Shown here: one piece after another, positions 5,890 to 14,231 of the stretch | Position numbering within the stretch: the first letter of the stretch is position 1 | Layout: every line of letters begins with the position of its first letter | Assembly (NCBI GenBank): GCA_002503885.1 | Contig: DASQ01000003.1 | Location: 1-15,050 of the forward strand | Origin: Methanoculleus marisnigri | GTDB taxonomy: Archaea > Halobacteriota > Methanomicrobia > Methanomicrobiales > Methanoculleaceae | Length of the DNA stretch: 15,050 nt | Direction of reading: 5' to 3' | Notes under the pieces: generated by a model | Told to the model about the DNA's origin: nothing | The model's input: the letters and a program-made list of their open reading frames with translations, nothing else | The model's database searches: none | Made by a program: the position numbers and the translations under genes

Positions 5890-6684
5890 ATGGTGGGGGT
5901 AGATCAGGCTCAAATCGATAAAATACTCTCCGGCGCGTCGTCCGAGGACCCGGAGGCCCGTCTCGATACCCTCGAGAAGGAACTGGACTTCGTCAAGACC
6001 TCGATCAAGCGCCTGCTCATCGACCTCCGGGAACGAATGAACGAACTGGACAACCCGTTCACCAGCACCGCCGTATCCTGCGCAGGGAGCGAGTTCAGGC
6101 CGCGGGCTGTCGCCTCGAACAGTGAAGATGCAGACGATGAGATGCCCGCGCTCGATCCGCCCTCTGTCGGTCTTGACGTAAAACCGGAGAAAGCAGTGCC
6201 GGTGGGCCTGGACGCCGGACTCTTCCCGGTCGACCTCAGAGCGGCCTGCCTTCCCGCGGACAGCATGGCTGCTCTGCCCGAGGCAAAGCCCGCGGGAAAA
6301 CTCAAACTCCAGAAGGTCCACCAGCTCTTCGGATGGGTGCACCAGGGGTGCTCCAGGTACGGGCACGAGCACATGGCAATCATGATCGATGCCTACCGGT
6401 CCATGGGCTACATCAACGAGGAGGTCTCCGACCAGATCCACGAGATCATGCGGATGGCCCCCGAGACCCGGGGCGACGTCCGGGATATCGGCCCAAACGA
6501 GTTCGTCTCGGAGCTCTACCTCCTGAACCGGATCCTCGACCCCGAAGACGCGACGCTCGACCGGGACATGATCGAGGTGCTGATGCTCTCCCGGCGCAGT
6601 TCCGGGGCTCAGGACGCCGGGAAAACCTCCTCACAGGAACGGGACGCCGGCGATACCTGGATTGAGTTGCTGGACAGGATATGA
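5890..6684 (+). CDS. Archaellum switch-complex protein, ArlC/D/E (FlaC/D/E) type
   Basis: A 264-residue soluble protein, first gene of the motor operon. The N-terminal part (about residues 10-53) is a charged predicted coiled coil (LDTLEKELDFVKTSIKRLL), like the FlaC part of the family. A low-complexity linker follows (about 55-135). The C-terminal domain (about 137-225) has the FlaD/E-type pattern, with HQLFGWVHQGC, then MIDAYRSMGYINEEVSDQI and later FVSELYLL. FlaC/D/E proteins form a cytosolic ring around the motor and receive the CheY signal through CheF. Only one such gene is present here, where many euryarchaea have two or three, so it may combine their roles. Family placement is by pattern recognition; the exact C, D or E label is uncertain. 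It ends 3 bp before flaF. Confidence 0.8.
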   Translation: MVGVDQAQIDKILSGASSEDPEARLDTLEKELDFVKTSIKRLLIDLRERMNELDNPFTSTAVSCAGSEFRPRAVASNSEDADDEMPALDPPSVGLDVKPEKAVPVGLDAGLFPVDLRAACLPADSMAALPEAKPAGKLKLQKVHQLFGWVHQGCSRYGHEHMAIMIDAYRSMGYINEEVSDQIHEIMRMAPETRGDVRDIGPNEFVSELYLLNRILDPEDATLDRDMIEVLMLSRRSSGAQDAGKTSSQERDAGDTWIELLDRI

Positions 6685-6687
6685 TGG

Positions 6688-7185
6688 ATGTCGAGCGAAA
6701 CCTTCACCACAGCGATGTTCCTTATCGCCGCCATCATATCGGCCGGCGTCCTCATTAACGCAGTATTTCCCGTGGTCTACACGCTCTCGGGTACGATTTC
6801 GTCGTCCTCCCACAAGGTGGACGAACGGTTGAGCACGGACGTGAAGATCGTCACGACGTACGCCAGCGGCGGGGGCAATAATGCCCGTATCTGGCTGAAA
6901 AACGTCGGCGCCGGCAGGATTGCCGATGCCAGCATACAGAAGGCCGACGTCTTCCTCGGGAGCCAGGGCGACTTCATCCGGTTAACGCGATCGGAGACGC
7001 TCGCGGACGGGACCTGGACCTACGAGATCCTGGAGGAGACCCCGAACAACTACTGGGACTCCGGCGAGACCCTCTACATCGAGGCGATGACCACAAAGAT
7101 CCCCGCCAAGGAGGGGATCGTCTACTTCCAGTTCGTCCTCCCTACAGGACTCTACCGGTCGACCACCTTCACCGCGAGTGATTAA
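6688..7185 (+). CDS. flaF: Archaellum stator protein FlaF (ArlF)
   Basis: A 165-residue protein with one N-terminal membrane helix (about residues 7-30, AMFLIAAIISAGVLINAVF) and an external beta-sandwich domain that keeps archaellin-like strands (ARIWLKNVGAGRI, then the SGETLYIEA stretch). In this family FlaF anchors the motor to the S-layer from the outside, with FlaG. It is placed by its position between the switch gene and flaG and by domain layout. ATG 6688 is three bases after the previous stop; a second ATG at 6684 is in another frame and does not yield the protein. flaG begins 2 bp after its stop, consistent with translational coupling. Confidence 0.88.
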   Translation: MSSETFTTAMFLIAAIISAGVLINAVFPVVYTLSGTISSSSHKVDERLSTDVKIVTTYASGGGNNARIWLKNVGAGRIADASIQKADVFLGSQGDFIRLTRSETLADGTWTYEILEETPNNYWDSGETLYIEAMTTKIPAKEGIVYFQFVLPTGLYRSTTFTASD

Positions 7186-7187
7186 CC

Positions 7188-7646
7188 ATGAGTGCAGGAC
7201 CCCTCATCGCATCCGGAATCGGCATCCTCCTCCTGGTCACCGTCGCCTACATCCTGATCGGCGGCACCCTCGTCACCACGGAAGTGATGGTCGAAGCGCA
7301 GAGCAACCTCGCCACCTACCAGGAGGCCCGGATGCGGACGGCGATCGCGGTCCAGAACACGTCGATCGCCGACTCCACCCTTTTTGTCGAGGTGAAGAAC
7401 ACCGGGAGCGAACCGGTCGTCGGGGTCCCGTCCATCGACGTCTACCTCCAGAGCGAGGGCGTTCCGGTCTATGTCCCCTTCGGGAACTGGAGTAAGGTGA
7501 GCATAACCCCCGACGAGGTCCACCCCGGCGAGCTCGACCCCGGCGAAACCCTCAACCTCTCCGTCACGTACGATATCATCCCCACATGGGTTCAGGTCGT
7601 CACCCCAAACGGGGTCTCCGGTTCGGCATACATAACGGGTGGATAG
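7188..7646 (+). CDS. flaG: Archaellum stator protein FlaG (ArlG)
   Basis: A 152-residue protein with an N-terminal hydrophobic helix (about residues 5-28, ASGIGILLLVTVAYILIGG) and an external beta-rich domain (FVEVKNTGSEPVVGV, then LDPGETLNLSVTYD). It shares the archaellin-like fold with FlaF. In the family FlaG forms a complex or short filament with FlaF that links motor and S-layer. Potential N-glycosylation sites are NTS, NWS and NLS, all in the predicted external part. It sits 2 bp after flaF and 2 bp before flaH. Confidence 0.88.
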   Translation: MSAGPLIASGIGILLLVTVAYILIGGTLVTTEVMVEAQSNLATYQEARMRTAIAVQNTSIADSTLFVEVKNTGSEPVVGVPSIDVYLQSEGVPVYVPFGNWSKVSITPDEVHPGELDPGETLNLSVTYDIIPTWVQVVTPNGVSGSAYITGG

Positions 7647-7648
7647 GA

Positions 7649-8392
7649 ATGGCCAGAAGCAAAGAAGCAGACAGCAGTATTCTCCAGACGCCCGACAGGA
7701 CGATCCTCTCGACCGGGAACTCCGAACTCGACAAGAAGCTCGCCGACGGCCTCCCGCTTTCGTCGCTCAACCTCATCGAGGGTGAGAACGACACCGGAAA
7801 GAGCGTGCTCACCCAGCAGCTCATCTGGGGGGCCTTAAAGCAGGGGTTCAACGTCGACCTCTTCTCGACCGAGAACACGAGCAAGAGTTTCCTCTCCCAG
7901 ATGGAGTCGATGAGCCTCGACATCTCCGACTACTTCGCCTGGGGTTACCTCCGGGTCTTTCCGATGCACGTCGTCGGGTTCGAGTGGACGAAAGAGAAGA
8001 TGCAGGGGACGCTCGAGCGGATGATCCACTACATGGAGCAGAGCAGAGCAGACGTGATCGTCATCGACTCGCTCACCCTCTTCACCGAGTACGCCAAGCA
8101 GGACACGATCCTCACCTTCTTCACGAACTGCAAAAACCTCGTCGACCACGGCAAGACCATCCTGATCACCCTGCACACCTACGCCTTCGTCGAGGACTCC
8201 CTTGTCCGTATCCGCTCAATCTGCGACGCCCATCTCTTCATGAAGAAAGCGCTCGTCGGCGGCAAGTACGTGATGATGCTCGAGGTCGTCAAGGTCCGCG
8301 GCGCACGAAAGACCACCGGGAACATCATCAGTTTCGAGGTCCACCCCGGGTACGGCATCAAGATCATCCCGGTCTCAATCGCGAAGGTGTGA
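7649..8392 (+). CDS. flaH: Archaellum motor RecA/KaiC-like ATP-binding protein FlaH (ArlH)
   Basis: A 247-residue cytosolic protein of the KaiC/RecA superfamily. Walker A is GENDTGKS (residues 45-52, Lys51) and Walker B is VIVIDS with Asp140. FlaH binds ATP, forms a ring under FlaJ, interacts with FlaI and is thought to act as a regulator of motor assembly or rotation. The length is typical. The start at ATG 7649 is taken because GGTGGATAGG stands just upstream and MARSKEAD leads into the ATPase fold; the frame is open for 21 more codons inside flaG, which do not look like this family. It ends 3 bp before flaI. Confidence 0.96.
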   Translation: MARSKEADSSILQTPDRTILSTGNSELDKKLADGLPLSSLNLIEGENDTGKSVLTQQLIWGALKQGFNVDLFSTENTSKSFLSQMESMSLDISDYFAWGYLRVFPMHVVGFEWTKEKMQGTLERMIHYMEQSRADVIVIDSLTLFTEYAKQDTILTFFTNCKNLVDHGKTILITLHTYAFVEDSLVRIRSICDAHLFMKKALVGGKYVMMLEVVKVRGARKTTGNIISFEVHPGYGIKIIPVSIAKV

Positions 8393-8395
8393 GAG

Positions 8396-10249
8396 ATGGG
8401 ATCGGCGCTGGAAGCAACGGTAACCCTCCCCTTCGAACCCGAGTTCATCGACGAGGGAAACGACTGCTACAACAATGTAGAGTCCTGCGCCCTCTACCGG
8501 ATGCTCCCGGCAAACGCCCGGGACTACGTCAAAGCGAGCCCTCACCTCCTCGAGTACCTCCATATCCTGCCGGTCAACACCGTCGGCATCCCGCTCTTCC
8601 TCTCGGAGCTGAAGCGGGACTTAAAATCGATGGAGAACCCGAACGTCATCTACCCGGTGAACGACACGACGTTCGTCCACATCTTCCCGGACCAAAACGA
8701 CGTCCGCAACTGGTACATCCCGATCGAGCCGTCGTTCCTTCACTCCGTAAAAGCAATCCTCCCGGTGATCGAGGAGAAACTGATCGATATGATCGACGTC
8801 CTCGACGAGGAGCCGGTGACCGAGAAGGCGCGTATCGAGGTGCTCAGAAACTTTATCCAGCAGCTGGTATACGTCCAGCTGCCGGGCGAAGAGACCGACA
8901 AGTCCCTGATTGCCGGTGGGATGGAAAAAGACTGGAAGAGCCGGATCAAGACCTTCCTCACCTCCGAGGTCGGTGCGTCGGCAAAGCCGCAGGCGTCAGG
9001 GCATCCCACGCTTGCCGACGGCCGTATCATCCTCTCGCAGCAGGAGTACAAGGCGCTCGAGTACATGATAATCCGCGACAAGATCGAGATGGGGACCCTC
9101 AAACCGTTCCTCTCCGACCAGTATATCGAGGATATCACCTGCGACGGCGTCGGGCCGATCTTCATCGAGCACAAGATCTTCAAAGGCTTGAAGTCGGTCG
9201 TCGGGTTCCAGGACTCAAAAGAGCTCGATACCTTCGTCATCAAACTCGCCGAGCGGATCAAGCGGCCGCTGACCTACAGAAACCCCATCGTGGACGCGAC
9301 CCTCCCCGACGGCTCGCGTATCAACATCGTCTACGGGACCGAGATCAGCAAGCACGGGAGCAACTTCACCATCCGTAAGGTGAACGAGGTCCCCCTGAGC
9401 ATTCTGCAGGTTATCGAGAGCGGGGCATGCAACTACATGATGGCCGCCTACCTCTGGGTCTGCCTCGAGTACGGGATGTCGATGTTCGTCTCCGGCGAGA
9501 CCGCGAGCGGCAAGACGACGACCTTAAACGCCCTGACGACCTTCCTCCCGCCCGAGAACAAGATTGTCACCATCGAGGACACCCCGGAGCTGACGGTCCC
9601 TCACAGGAACTGGACCCGTGAAGTCGCGAAAGCCAAGGGGAAGGGCGAGGGAGAAGGCTCGGAGATCACGATGTTCGACCTCCTCAAAGCCGCCCTCCGT
9701 CAGCGCCCGAACCAGATCCTGGTCGGCGAGATCCGTGGGGTGGAGGGATCCGTCGCCTTCTCCGCGATGCAGACCGGCCACCCGGTGATGTGCACCTTCC
9801 ACGCCGCGTCCGTCGAGAAACTGATCCAGCGTCTCTGCGGTGACCCGATCAACATCCCCAAGACCTACGTCGACAACTTAAATCTGGTCATCATCCAGAG
9901 CGCCGTGAAACTCCCCCATGGCGGGACCGTGCGGCGGATGCTCAGTATCAACGAGCTCGTGGGCTACGACCCCGAGACCCAGGGGTTCTCTTTCATGGCG
10001 GCGTTCGTCTGGGACCCTGCGACCGACTCCTTCACCTTCACAGGCAGGGGGAGCAGTTTCCTGCTCGAGAACAAGATCGCAACGATGCTCGGCATCCCCG
10101 AGAACCGGCGGGCCGATATCTACGATGAAGTCGATAAACGTGCCAAAATTCTCGAGCGGCTCCATAAGGCCGGGTACACCCAGTTCTGGGACCTCTTCCA
10201 CATGATCACGAAGATCAAGAAGCAGGGGCTGCTCACCATCGAGGTGTGA
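8396..10249 (+). CDS. flaI: Archaellum motor ATPase FlaI (ArlI)
   Basis: A 617-residue hexameric ATPase of the type II/IV secretion family that powers both assembly and rotation of the archaellum. The N-terminal domain (about residues 1-330) is followed by the ATPase core: Walker A GETASGKTT (367-375, Lys373), an Asp-box region around IEDTPEL, Walker B region LVGEIRG (442-448, Glu445) and a His-box TGHPVMCTFH. It is somewhat longer than many FlaI proteins, with the extra length near the N-terminus, where FlaI is known to contact FlaH and the membrane platform. It is cytosolic and works with FlaJ, which begins 1 bp after its stop. No frameshift or missing catalytic residue is seen. Confidence 0.97.
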   Translation: MGSALEATVTLPFEPEFIDEGNDCYNNVESCALYRMLPANARDYVKASPHLLEYLHILPVNTVGIPLFLSELKRDLKSMENPNVIYPVNDTTFVHIFPDQNDVRNWYIPIEPSFLHSVKAILPVIEEKLIDMIDVLDEEPVTEKARIEVLRNFIQQLVYVQLPGEETDKSLIAGGMEKDWKSRIKTFLTSEVGASAKPQASGHPTLADGRIILSQQEYKALEYMIIRDKIEMGTLKPFLSDQYIEDITCDGVGPIFIEHKIFKGLKSVVGFQDSKELDTFVIKLAERIKRPLTYRNPIVDATLPDGSRINIVYGTEISKHGSNFTIRKVNEVPLSILQVIESGACNYMMAAYLWVCLEYGMSMFVSGETASGKTTTLNALTTFLPPENKIVTIEDTPELTVPHRNWTREVAKAKGKGEGEGSEITMFDLLKAALRQRPNQILVGEIRGVEGSVAFSAMQTGHPVMCTFHAASVEKLIQRLCGDPINIPKTYVDNLNLVIIQSAVKLPHGGTVRRMLSINELVGYDPETQGFSFMAAFVWDPATDSFTFTGRGSSFLLENKIATMLGIPENRRADIYDEVDKRAKILERLHKAGYTQFWDLFHMITKIKKQGLLTIEV

Positions 10250-10250
10250 T

Positions 10251-11849
10251 GTGTTCGAGGATGTAGTCGACCGGTTGCGGGGGGCAAACCAGGGGAAGAT
10301 ACCGTTCGAGGAGCAGATTGCATACCTCGGCGGCCTCCGGTCCTCCATCCTCGAGAACAAGAAGATGGAGCAGGACCTGCTCCTCATGTACACCTACATG
10401 GCCGCGATCACCACGTCGGCCGTGACCCGGCCCGAGATCTTCCAGTACACCTCCGAGCGGTTCGAGTACATCCCGTCGCGCTACATCGCGAAGGTCCAGC
10501 GTCTGGTCGCCGGGTGGGGCCAGAGTTACGCCAGCGGGCTCCGGGCGGTTGCCGAGCGGTGCCGGAACAGAACCCTCCAGAGCATGCTCAACCGCTACGC
10601 AAACTCCATCGACTCCGGTGTCCCGGACGACGACTTCATCGGCACGGAACTCTCGAGTATCCGGAGCATCTACCGGAACTCGTTCGAGCAGGGGATCGAA
10701 CTCCTGAAGAAGTGGGGCGACGCCTATATCGCGATGCTCCTCTCGGGAGCGCTCGTCGCGATCATGATGATGATATCGGTGGCTATCTACGCTCCCGACG
10801 GTATAGATTCGGCACTGAACTCCGCGTACATGATCATCTTCGCGATATCGGTCTTCGGCCTCGTGATCATGTACCGGGCCGTCCCCGACGACCCCCGCAC
10901 GCACGCACTTCCCGGGGTCTGTTCGAAGGAGCAGGGCATCATCCGGAGACTGGAACGCCGGGTCGTGCTGATCGTCGCCGCAATCACGCTGGTGCTCATC
11001 CTCGTCGGCGCCAACGCCGGTATCATCTTCCTGCTCGCCGGCCTGCTCCTGATGCCGCTCGGGGTCATCGGCTACATCGACGATGCCAACGTCGTCAACC
11101 GGGACGCAGACTTCGCTACGTTCATCCGGGGTCTCGGGTCGATCATGGGCGGCAAGGGGATCACCACCGCCGATGCGCTCCAGGAGGTGGACCGGAAGTC
11201 GCTGGTCTATCTGGAGCCGTTCATCAACTCGGTCTCGTCGAAGCTGAACCTCGGGCTTGATGAGGCCGGGAGCTGGAAGAAGTTCATCGGGGAGACCGGC
11301 AGTTACCTGATCTACAAGTACATGAACATCTTCCGCGACGCGGTTGCCCTCGGCGGGTCTCCCGACCAGATAGGAAAGATCGTCGGCTCGTCGATGCTCG
11401 AGCAGGTGCTGCTCCGGAGCAAGCGCGACATGATGGTGAAGGGGTTCGTCGTCCTGCTCATCCCGATGCACGGGGCGATGATCGCCATCTTCGTCTTCCT
11501 CTTCGAGATCCTCCTCTCCATGTCCCGTGCGGTGACGGAGGTGATGGAACACTTCGCAGAGACCTCGGCCGCGCTCTCCGGGGATTCGGCCTCGATCGGG
11601 AGTACCATGGGGTCTTCCTTAAACATCTTCGTAAACTTCCCCGAAGACACGATGCGAACCTACGTGGTGACGATCCTCTTAATGCTGACCGTTGCAAACA
11701 TGCTTGCAGGAAAGATTGTCATGGGCGGCGACCGATACCTGTACTACTTCTTTGCAAGCCTGCTCTGTGTGGTCACCGGCGTCATCTACATCGTCGCACC
11801 GATGGTTGTGAGCGTATTCTTTACCATTCCAACATTTGTGGGGGTGTAA
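10251..11849 (+). CDS. flaJ: Archaellum membrane platform protein FlaJ (ArlJ)
   Basis: A 532-residue polytopic protein of the TadC/GspF/FlaJ platform family. Hydrophobic helices cluster near residues 163-185 and 192-212, near 240-275, and then in the C-terminal part (MVKGFVVLLIPMHGAMIAI; LLMLTVANMLAGK; a final pair ending PTFVGV). Between them lie large, charged cytoplasmic stretches, the regions through which FlaI drives rotation. The start is GTG 10251, one base after the flaI TGA; GAGGTG at 10241-10246 is the ribosome binding site and lies inside the end of flaI. An ATG overlapping at 10249 stops after five codons. The stop is 1 bp before the next gene. Confidence 0.95.
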   Translation: MFEDVVDRLRGANQGKIPFEEQIAYLGGLRSSILENKKMEQDLLLMYTYMAAITTSAVTRPEIFQYTSERFEYIPSRYIAKVQRLVAGWGQSYASGLRAVAERCRNRTLQSMLNRYANSIDSGVPDDDFIGTELSSIRSIYRNSFEQGIELLKKWGDAYIAMLLSGALVAIMMMISVAIYAPDGIDSALNSAYMIIFAISVFGLVIMYRAVPDDPRTHALPGVCSKEQGIIRRLERRVVLIVAAITLVLILVGANAGIIFLLAGLLLMPLGVIGYIDDANVVNRDADFATFIRGLGSIMGGKGITTADALQEVDRKSLVYLEPFINSVSSKLNLGLDEAGSWKKFIGETGSYLIYKYMNIFRDAVALGGSPDQIGKIVGSSMLEQVLLRSKRDMMVKGFVVLLIPMHGAMIAIFVFLFEILLSMSRAVTEVMEHFAETSAALSGDSASIGSTMGSSLNIFVNFPEDTMRTYVVTILLMLTVANMLAGKIVMGGDRYLYYFFASLLCVVTGVIYIVAPMVVSVFFTIPTFVGV

Positions 11850-11850
11850 T

Positions 11851-12945
11851 GTGAGAGAAAACCTGCGTCGTCCGCTTCTGTTCCTGATCACCGTCGGTAC
11901 AGGCTCCCTGATCATCCTTGTCGATGCCAAAGTCGAGGTCATCGTCGCAGGCACCGTGCTCGCGGGATTTCTCGCGCTCGTTGTCACCGGGACCCTGGAC
12001 CTTGCCGAACTGAAACCCTCGAGGCTGCGCTCCGCGTTCCGGGAGCGCGGGGAGAAGAAGGAAGAGTTTAAGGCAACGGACGCGAAAAAACCGGACCCAA
12101 CGGCAGAGAAACCCTCATCCGCCGGGATTAACCTGCCCGGCATGCTCGGGACCTTCGCGGCATCGATTCGAGAGACGATCGCCCACGCCCGTGCCCCTGA
12201 AGGTGAGAAGGAGAACAAGATCGAGAAGCTCGATGCCATGCTCGACCAGGCGGTCGACGGCGCAGCCCCCGAACCGTCCATGACCCCGGTCCCGCCGAAG
12301 GCCGGCGGGGGCTCGGTCGACCCCCTTGCCTCACTTGCGGACCTTGACCTCGACTCGCTGGAGGGCTTCGACCTCGACGGCGACGTATCCGGTTCCGGGA
12401 CGATCTTTGAGTCCGACCGGATCTCCCTCCTCTCCGGGGAAGATACAGACGCCATATCGGAGATCCTGAAAGCGCATCAGAGCGACCTCGACGACCTCGA
12501 ACTCACCTCCGGCATCGGTCTCTCCGGCGGCACCGGCGAACCCGTTCTGCCGGTAGCAGCAGACGTCCCGGAACTGCCCGGAGGCGGCGGCATGCCGGAT
12601 ATGAGCGCCCTTAGTGAGGAACTCTCTGCGCTCGACGGCCTGGACTTTGGTGAGATCGAGATCGAGGGCGAGGAGGAAGAGGTTGACGAGGAAGAGCCCG
12701 TCGCCGACGAAGAGGCCCTTGATGGGATAGAAGAGGAGACGAAAGAGAATTTCGATATCGTCTCCTTTGCGTCCGGCGGCACGGTCGACGACGACCTGAT
12801 CACCGCACTCAAGTCCGACGCAAAGAAGAAGAAATTCGTGGAGGATGTCAGCCTGGTCCGCGAGTTGCAAGGGGAGCGATACCATGCAAAAGACCTTGTT
12901 GTGGAACTTGAGGATATCCTCGAGGCGATGAAAGCACAACGATGA
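11851..12945 (+). CDS. Uncharacterised two-helix membrane protein with long acidic tail
   Basis: A 364-residue protein of no family I recognise. It starts RENLRRP after GTG, then has two hydrophobic segments (about residues 9-24 and 29-50). The rest is cytosolic and largely low complexity: a basic/acidic stretch (about 58-90), a possible helix (about 105-140), Gly/Pro/Asp-rich sequence, and a very acidic block (about 270-300, EEEEVDEEEP). The last 50 residues change to a predicted amphipathic helix, KKKKFVEDVSLVRELQG and DLVVELEDILEAM. GTG 11851 is two bases after the flaJ stop codon ends, with GGGGGTG upstream; the ribosome binding site overlaps the end of flaJ. The gene lies between flaJ and cheF on the same strand, so a role in motor or switch is likely by context but not shown. 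Confidence 0.8.
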   Translation: MRENLRRPLLFLITVGTGSLIILVDAKVEVIVAGTVLAGFLALVVTGTLDLAELKPSRLRSAFRERGEKKEEFKATDAKKPDPTAEKPSSAGINLPGMLGTFAASIRETIAHARAPEGEKENKIEKLDAMLDQAVDGAAPEPSMTPVPPKAGGGSVDPLASLADLDLDSLEGFDLDGDVSGSGTIFESDRISLLSGEDTDAISEILKAHQSDLDDLELTSGIGLSGGTGEPVLPVAADVPELPGGGGMPDMSALSEELSALDGLDFGEIEIEGEEEEVDEEEPVADEEALDGIEEETKENFDIVSFASGGTVDDDLITALKSDAKKKKFVEDVSLVRELQGERYHAKDLVVELEDILEAMKAQR

Positions 12946-12990
12946 TGGTATCCTGAGGAAGATTAGTAGAGAGGGGGTGACGGAGACAAC

Positions 12991-13797
12991 ATGAAATCGG
13001 TTCCGGTAAAGGTCGAGCACGAAGGTAAGTGGGTCCCAACGACGATGGGCATCGGTGAGGACCGTTTCCGCATCGATACTCCCCTCAATAGGGAAATTCT
13101 CTATAAATCCGTGGTCGATCTCGATGAGAAGAAGAACCAGGTGGTGGTCACCGCCGGGCCGAATGGAGAGTCGGTCTACCATATCGCGTCGGTTGAGAAG
13201 GTTCTCTCGGTCTTAAAGAAGTTCATCATCACGCAGGCGAGCGGCTACCGGCTGAACGCATTCTTCATGTCGCCCGCAGTCCGCGGGGGGGTGCTCATCC
13301 AGGACGCCCAGTGGGAGAAAGGAGCGATCGCCGTCATGAAGACCGGCATCTGGTTCGTCAGCCAGGAGAGTCAGGTCTGCATCCCCCTCGGGGACATAGC
13401 CGGCATCGAACTCACATCCCGGGAGATCCAGGAGAAGGATCTCAACGTCGTGAAGATCGATCACCTCGGCGAGAACGAAGTCGTGACAAGTTTCGTCCTC
13501 TGCCCGATGACGACGCTTCAGGTCCTCTACACCTTCCTCAAAGAGGCAACATATGGCTCCGAAGTCAGCGAGGAGATTGACCCCCTGACCGGGCAGGTGG
13601 GCATGCTGGTCTACAGCGGGATGGATTCGGGCACCATCGAAAACATGCTCAAACTCTCGCATAAAGAACTCGATGCCATCTATGAGAAGCTCCTCAGCAT
13701 GGGGCTTGCCGAAGTGCTCTACATCAGAAAAGAAGTGCAATTAACCGCAAAAGGCGTCAGATACATCACAGAAACAGTAAAATCACCAATGGATTAA
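12991..13797 (+). CDS. cheF: Taxis adaptor protein CheF
   Basis: A 268-residue soluble protein matching archaeal CheF. The N-terminal two thirds are beta-rich (WVPTTMGIGEDRFRI, GAIAVMKTGIWFVS, VCIPLGDIAGIEL). The C-terminal third looks like a winged-helix unit, with GMLVYSGMDSGTIENML, LDAIYEKLLSMGL and then LTAKGVRYI. In haloarchaea CheF binds phosphorylated CheY and the FlaC/D/E proteins and so carries the chemotaxis signal to the archaellum; that role is inferred here from similarity and from its place between the motor operon and cheY. GGGGGTGA at 12973-12980 is a strong ribosome binding site. The 45-bp gap from the preceding gene shows no clear TATA box, so it is probably cotranscribed. 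Confidence 0.9.
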   Translation: MKSVPVKVEHEGKWVPTTMGIGEDRFRIDTPLNREILYKSVVDLDEKKNQVVVTAGPNGESVYHIASVEKVLSVLKKFIITQASGYRLNAFFMSPAVRGGVLIQDAQWEKGAIAVMKTGIWFVSQESQVCIPLGDIAGIELTSREIQEKDLNVVKIDHLGENEVVTSFVLCPMTTLQVLYTFLKEATYGSEVSEEIDPLTGQVGMLVYSGMDSGTIENMLKLSHKELDAIYEKLLSMGLAEVLYIRKEVQLTAKGVRYITETVKSPMD

Positions 13798-13802
13798 TAC
13801 TA

Positions 13803-13808
13803 TTTTTT
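13803..13808 (+). terminator. T-run after cheF
   Basis: Six T residues begin 6 bp after the cheF stop, followed by CTTC. This fits an archaeal terminator closing the motor operon, ahead of the fresh promoter for cheY. Confidence 0.5.
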
Positions 13809-13824
13809 CTTCAGAATAAGAAGG

Positions 13825-13832
13825 CATATATA
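13825..13832 (+). promoter_or_regulatory. Promoter of the cheY-cheB operon
   Basis: CATATATA at 13825-13832 is a clear TATA box in the 69-bp gap. The predicted start near 13853-13857 gives a leader of about 10-14 nt that includes GGTG at 13859-13862 ahead of ATG 13867. Confidence 0.6.
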
Positions 13833-13866
13833 GCGTATTTTTCAAATAAACACTGAGTGGTGTTTG

Positions 13867-14229
13867 ATGGGGAGAATTCTGATCGTCGATGATACAATGT
13901 TTATGAGAACGCTGCTGAAGAACATCCTCTTCTCCGGCGGGCATGACATCGTCGGTGAGGCGGCGGACGGGGCCGAGGCTGTTGCCAGATACCGTGAACT
14001 CAAGCCCGATCTCGTCACGATGGACGTAGTCATGCCGAAGGTGAACGGGATCGAAGCGCTCAAGGCCATCAAGGCCGCCGACCCTTCGGCAAAGGTCATC
14101 ATGTGTACGGCAGTCGGTCAGGAGCAGATGGTCAAACTCGCCGTCAAGAGCGGTGCGAGAGGCTACATCGTCAAACCGTTCCAGGCCCCCAAGGTTCTCG
14201 AAGAGATCAAGAACGTCCTCAGTGCATAA
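13867..14229 (+). CDS. cheY: Chemotaxis response regulator CheY
   Basis: A 120-residue single-domain receiver, the usual length of CheY. The acidic pocket is Asp8 and Asp9, the phosphorylation site Asp53 (VTMDVVMPK), the switch Thr81 (MCTAVGQ) and the conserved Lys103 (IVKPF). Phosphorylated CheY is expected to bind CheF and the FlaC/D/E ring to change archaellum rotation. The start is ATG 13867; a TTG one codon upstream is in frame but is less well placed relative to the GGTG ribosome binding site. cheB starts 2 bp after the stop, so the two are cotranscribed. Confidence 0.96.
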   Translation: MGRILIVDDTMFMRTLLKNILFSGGHDIVGEAADGAEAVARYRELKPDLVTMDVVMPKVNGIEALKAIKAADPSAKVIMCTAVGQEQMVKLAVKSGARGYIVKPFQAPKVLEEIKNVLSA

Positions 14230-14231
14230 CC

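Noticed and set aside
7984..9378. Plus-strand open frame of 464 codons across the flaH-flaI junction
   Set aside because: It is out of frame with both genes, which have intact ATPase motifs; the product is rich in Arg, His, Pro and Asp as expected of a frame-shifted shadow in G+C-rich DNA.
10233..11552. Minus-strand open frame of 439 codons inside flaJ
   Set aside because: It is antisense to a clear FlaJ and its product is dominated by Asp, Glu, His and Arg, typical of the complement of hydrophobic codons.
11679..12455. Minus-strand Ser-rich open frame of 258 codons
   Set aside because: It is antisense to the flaJ end and the acidic-tail gene; the Ser-rich make-up follows from reading Asp/Glu/Gly codons backwards.
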